From the NCBI GenBank assembly GCA_018883985.1, contig JAHLFA010000059.1, positions 1 through 64,000 of the forward strand: DNA of 64,000 bases, read 5' to 3'. Numbering within the stretch: position 1 is the first letter of the stretch; each line of letters opens with the position of its first letter. This document shows positions 63,074-64,000 of the stretch, piece by piece. Under the pieces are notes generated by a model. That model saw nothing but the letters and a program-made list of their open reading frames with translations. It ran no database searches and had not been told where the DNA came from. Made by a program: the position numbers and the translations under genes. Source of the stretch: Candidatus Ruminococcus intestinipullorum. GTDB taxonomy: Bacteria > Bacillota > Clostridia > Lachnospirales > Lachnospiraceae.

Positions 63074-64000
63074 ATGAGACGAGAAGAAGCAAGAAAAAGA
63101 GCAGAAGAACTAGTAAGTCAAATGACCTTAATGGAGAAAGCAAGTCAATTACGGTATGATTCACCTGCTATTCCACGGTTAAATATTCCAGCATATAATT
63201 GGTGGAATGAGTCTTTGCATGGGGTTGCACGAGCTGGAGTTGCAACGATTTTTCCTCAAGCAATTGGATTGGCAGCAACTTTTGATGAATCTCTTTTAAA
63301 GGATGTAGGTTCAGTAATTGCGTTAGAAGGACGTGCCAAATATAATGCATCATCAGAATTAGGGGATCGAGATATCTATAAAGGATTGACTTTTTGGGCA
63401 CCTAATGTAAATATTTTCCGTGATCCTAGATGGGGAAGAGGTCATGAAACATATGGCGAAGATCCATATTTATCTAGCCGTTTGGGGGTTGCTTATATAC
63501 AAGGACTCCAAGGGGATGGTGACACCATGAAAGCAGCAGCTTGTGCAAAGCATTTCGCAGTGCATTCAGGACCAGAAGCGATTCGACATGAATTTGATGC
63601 ATGTGTTTCCCAAAAGGATTTGAGAGAAACATATCTTCCAGCATTTCAAGCATGTGTGCAAGAAGCAGATGTGGAATCTGTGATGGGAGCATACAATCGA
63701 GTGAATGGGGAACCATGTTGTGGAAGTCCTACATTGCTAAGGGAAATTTTGAGAGATGAATGGGGATTTCAAGGGCATGTTGTGTCTGATTGTTGGGCAA
63801 TTAAGGATTTTCATGAAAATCATATGGTTACAGGTACGCCAATTCAATCAGCAGCTTTAGCCATAGATTCAGGATGTGATTTGAATTGTGGTGTTACATA
63901 TTTGCATTTATTGCAAGCATATGAAGAAGGACTTGTTACAGAAGAGCAGATTACGGAGTCAGCTATTCGTTTATTTACAACACGTTTTCGTTTGGGATTG
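63074..64000 (+). CDS. GH3 glycoside hydrolase, probable beta-xylosidase (cut by window edge)
   Basis: The first 309 codons of a family 3 enzyme run in frame to the last base of the window. Segments are YNWWNESLHGVARAG, FPQAIGLAATFDE, GLTFWAPNVNIFRDPRWGRG and HETYGEDPYLSSRLG, AKHFAVHSGPE, and VVSDCWAIKDF, where the Asp is the expected nucleophile. The NWWNESLHG and DPRWGR motifs are those of the xylosidase/arabinofuranosidase branch of GH3. There is no signal peptide, so it should act on imported xylo-oligosaccharides. GTGAGGGG precedes the ATG at 63074. Confidence 0.92.
   Translation, partial: MRREEARKRAEELVSQMTLMEKASQLRYDSPAIPRLNIPAYNWWNESLHGVARAGVATIFPQAIGLAATFDESLLKDVGSVIALEGRAKYNASSELGDRDIYKGLTFWAPNVNIFRDPRWGRGHETYGEDPYLSSRLGVAYIQGLQGDGDTMKAAACAKHFAVHSGPEAIRHEFDACVSQKDLRETYLPAFQACVQEADVESVMGAYNRVNGEPCCGSPTLLREILRDEWGFQGHVVSDCWAIKDFHENHMVTGTPIQSAALAIDSGCDLNCGVTYLHLLQAYEEGLVTEEQITESAIRLFTTRFRLGL

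Overview
The window looks like a chromosomal segment of a low-GC Gram-positive Clostridia, most likely a fibre-degrading gut Lachnospiraceae (Roseburia/Butyrivibrio-like). This is inferred from the AT-rich sequence, the SpeA-like/holB/ricT/rsmI gene order, spmA and spmB, a YesMN/LplBC-type carbohydrate locus with GH10, GH8, GH115 and GH3 enzymes, and a CpsBD-type exopolysaccharide locus. Species cannot be fixed from the sequence alone.

Layout. 1-1450: 3' end of a 23S rRNA gene, then twelve tRNA genes (Asn, Ile, Glu, Thr, Met, Asp, Val, Tyr, Thr, fMet, Phe, Lys) and a terminator; no 5S gene follows the 23S. 1481-6981: housekeeping operon (SpeA-like decarboxylase, guanylate-kinase-like protein, holB, ricT, TrmN6-type methyltransferase, rsmI). 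7024-10718: minus-strand spmB and a MalK-like ATPase with destroyed catalytic motifs, then plus-strand DUF885 peptidase and spmA. 10778-17843: a four-gene Wadjet (JetABCD) SMC-type plasmid-defence operon, closest to type III, with a YfcE-like phosphodiesterase attached. 18103-20001: metG. 20703-23153: a large TPR/acidic/AAA-like protein.

23303-45328: an exopolysaccharide locus. It holds the priming sugar transferase, UDP-glucose dehydrogenase, five glycosyltransferases, an acyltransferase, Wzy, a pyruvyl transferase, a MenD-like ThDP enzyme and Wzx. A regulatory/surface block follows: Wzz, class B sortase, LCP protein, sortase substrate, PHP phosphatase and tyrosine kinase. Three stretches that look intergenic carry decayed genes: rfbA, rfbB, rfbD and rfbC of the dTDP-rhamnose pathway, a second wzy, and a glmS. 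The locus therefore looks like a capsule cassette that was remodelled and still carries scars of the old version.

45392-48594: glgB, trmB, a tiny zinc-ribbon protein and a thioredoxin-like protein. 48629-64000: a xylan-utilisation locus with a YesM/YesN two-component system, an ABC importer (binding lipoprotein and two permeases), a lipoprotein GH10 xylanase, GH8 exo-oligoxylanase, GH115 glucuronidase, an SGNH esterase, tRNA-Lys(CTT), and a GH3 enzyme cut by the window edge. The expected flow is cell-surface xylan cleavage, import of decorated oligosaccharides, then intracellular removal of glucuronic acid and acetyl groups and release of xylose.

The most distinctive points are: palindromic repeats that overlap or encode the ends of three genes, the decayed rhamnose cassette beside a retained rhamnosyltransferase-like gene, the dead-looking MalK-like ATPase next to spmB, the Wadjet operon, and a MenD-like enzyme in a polysaccharide locus.
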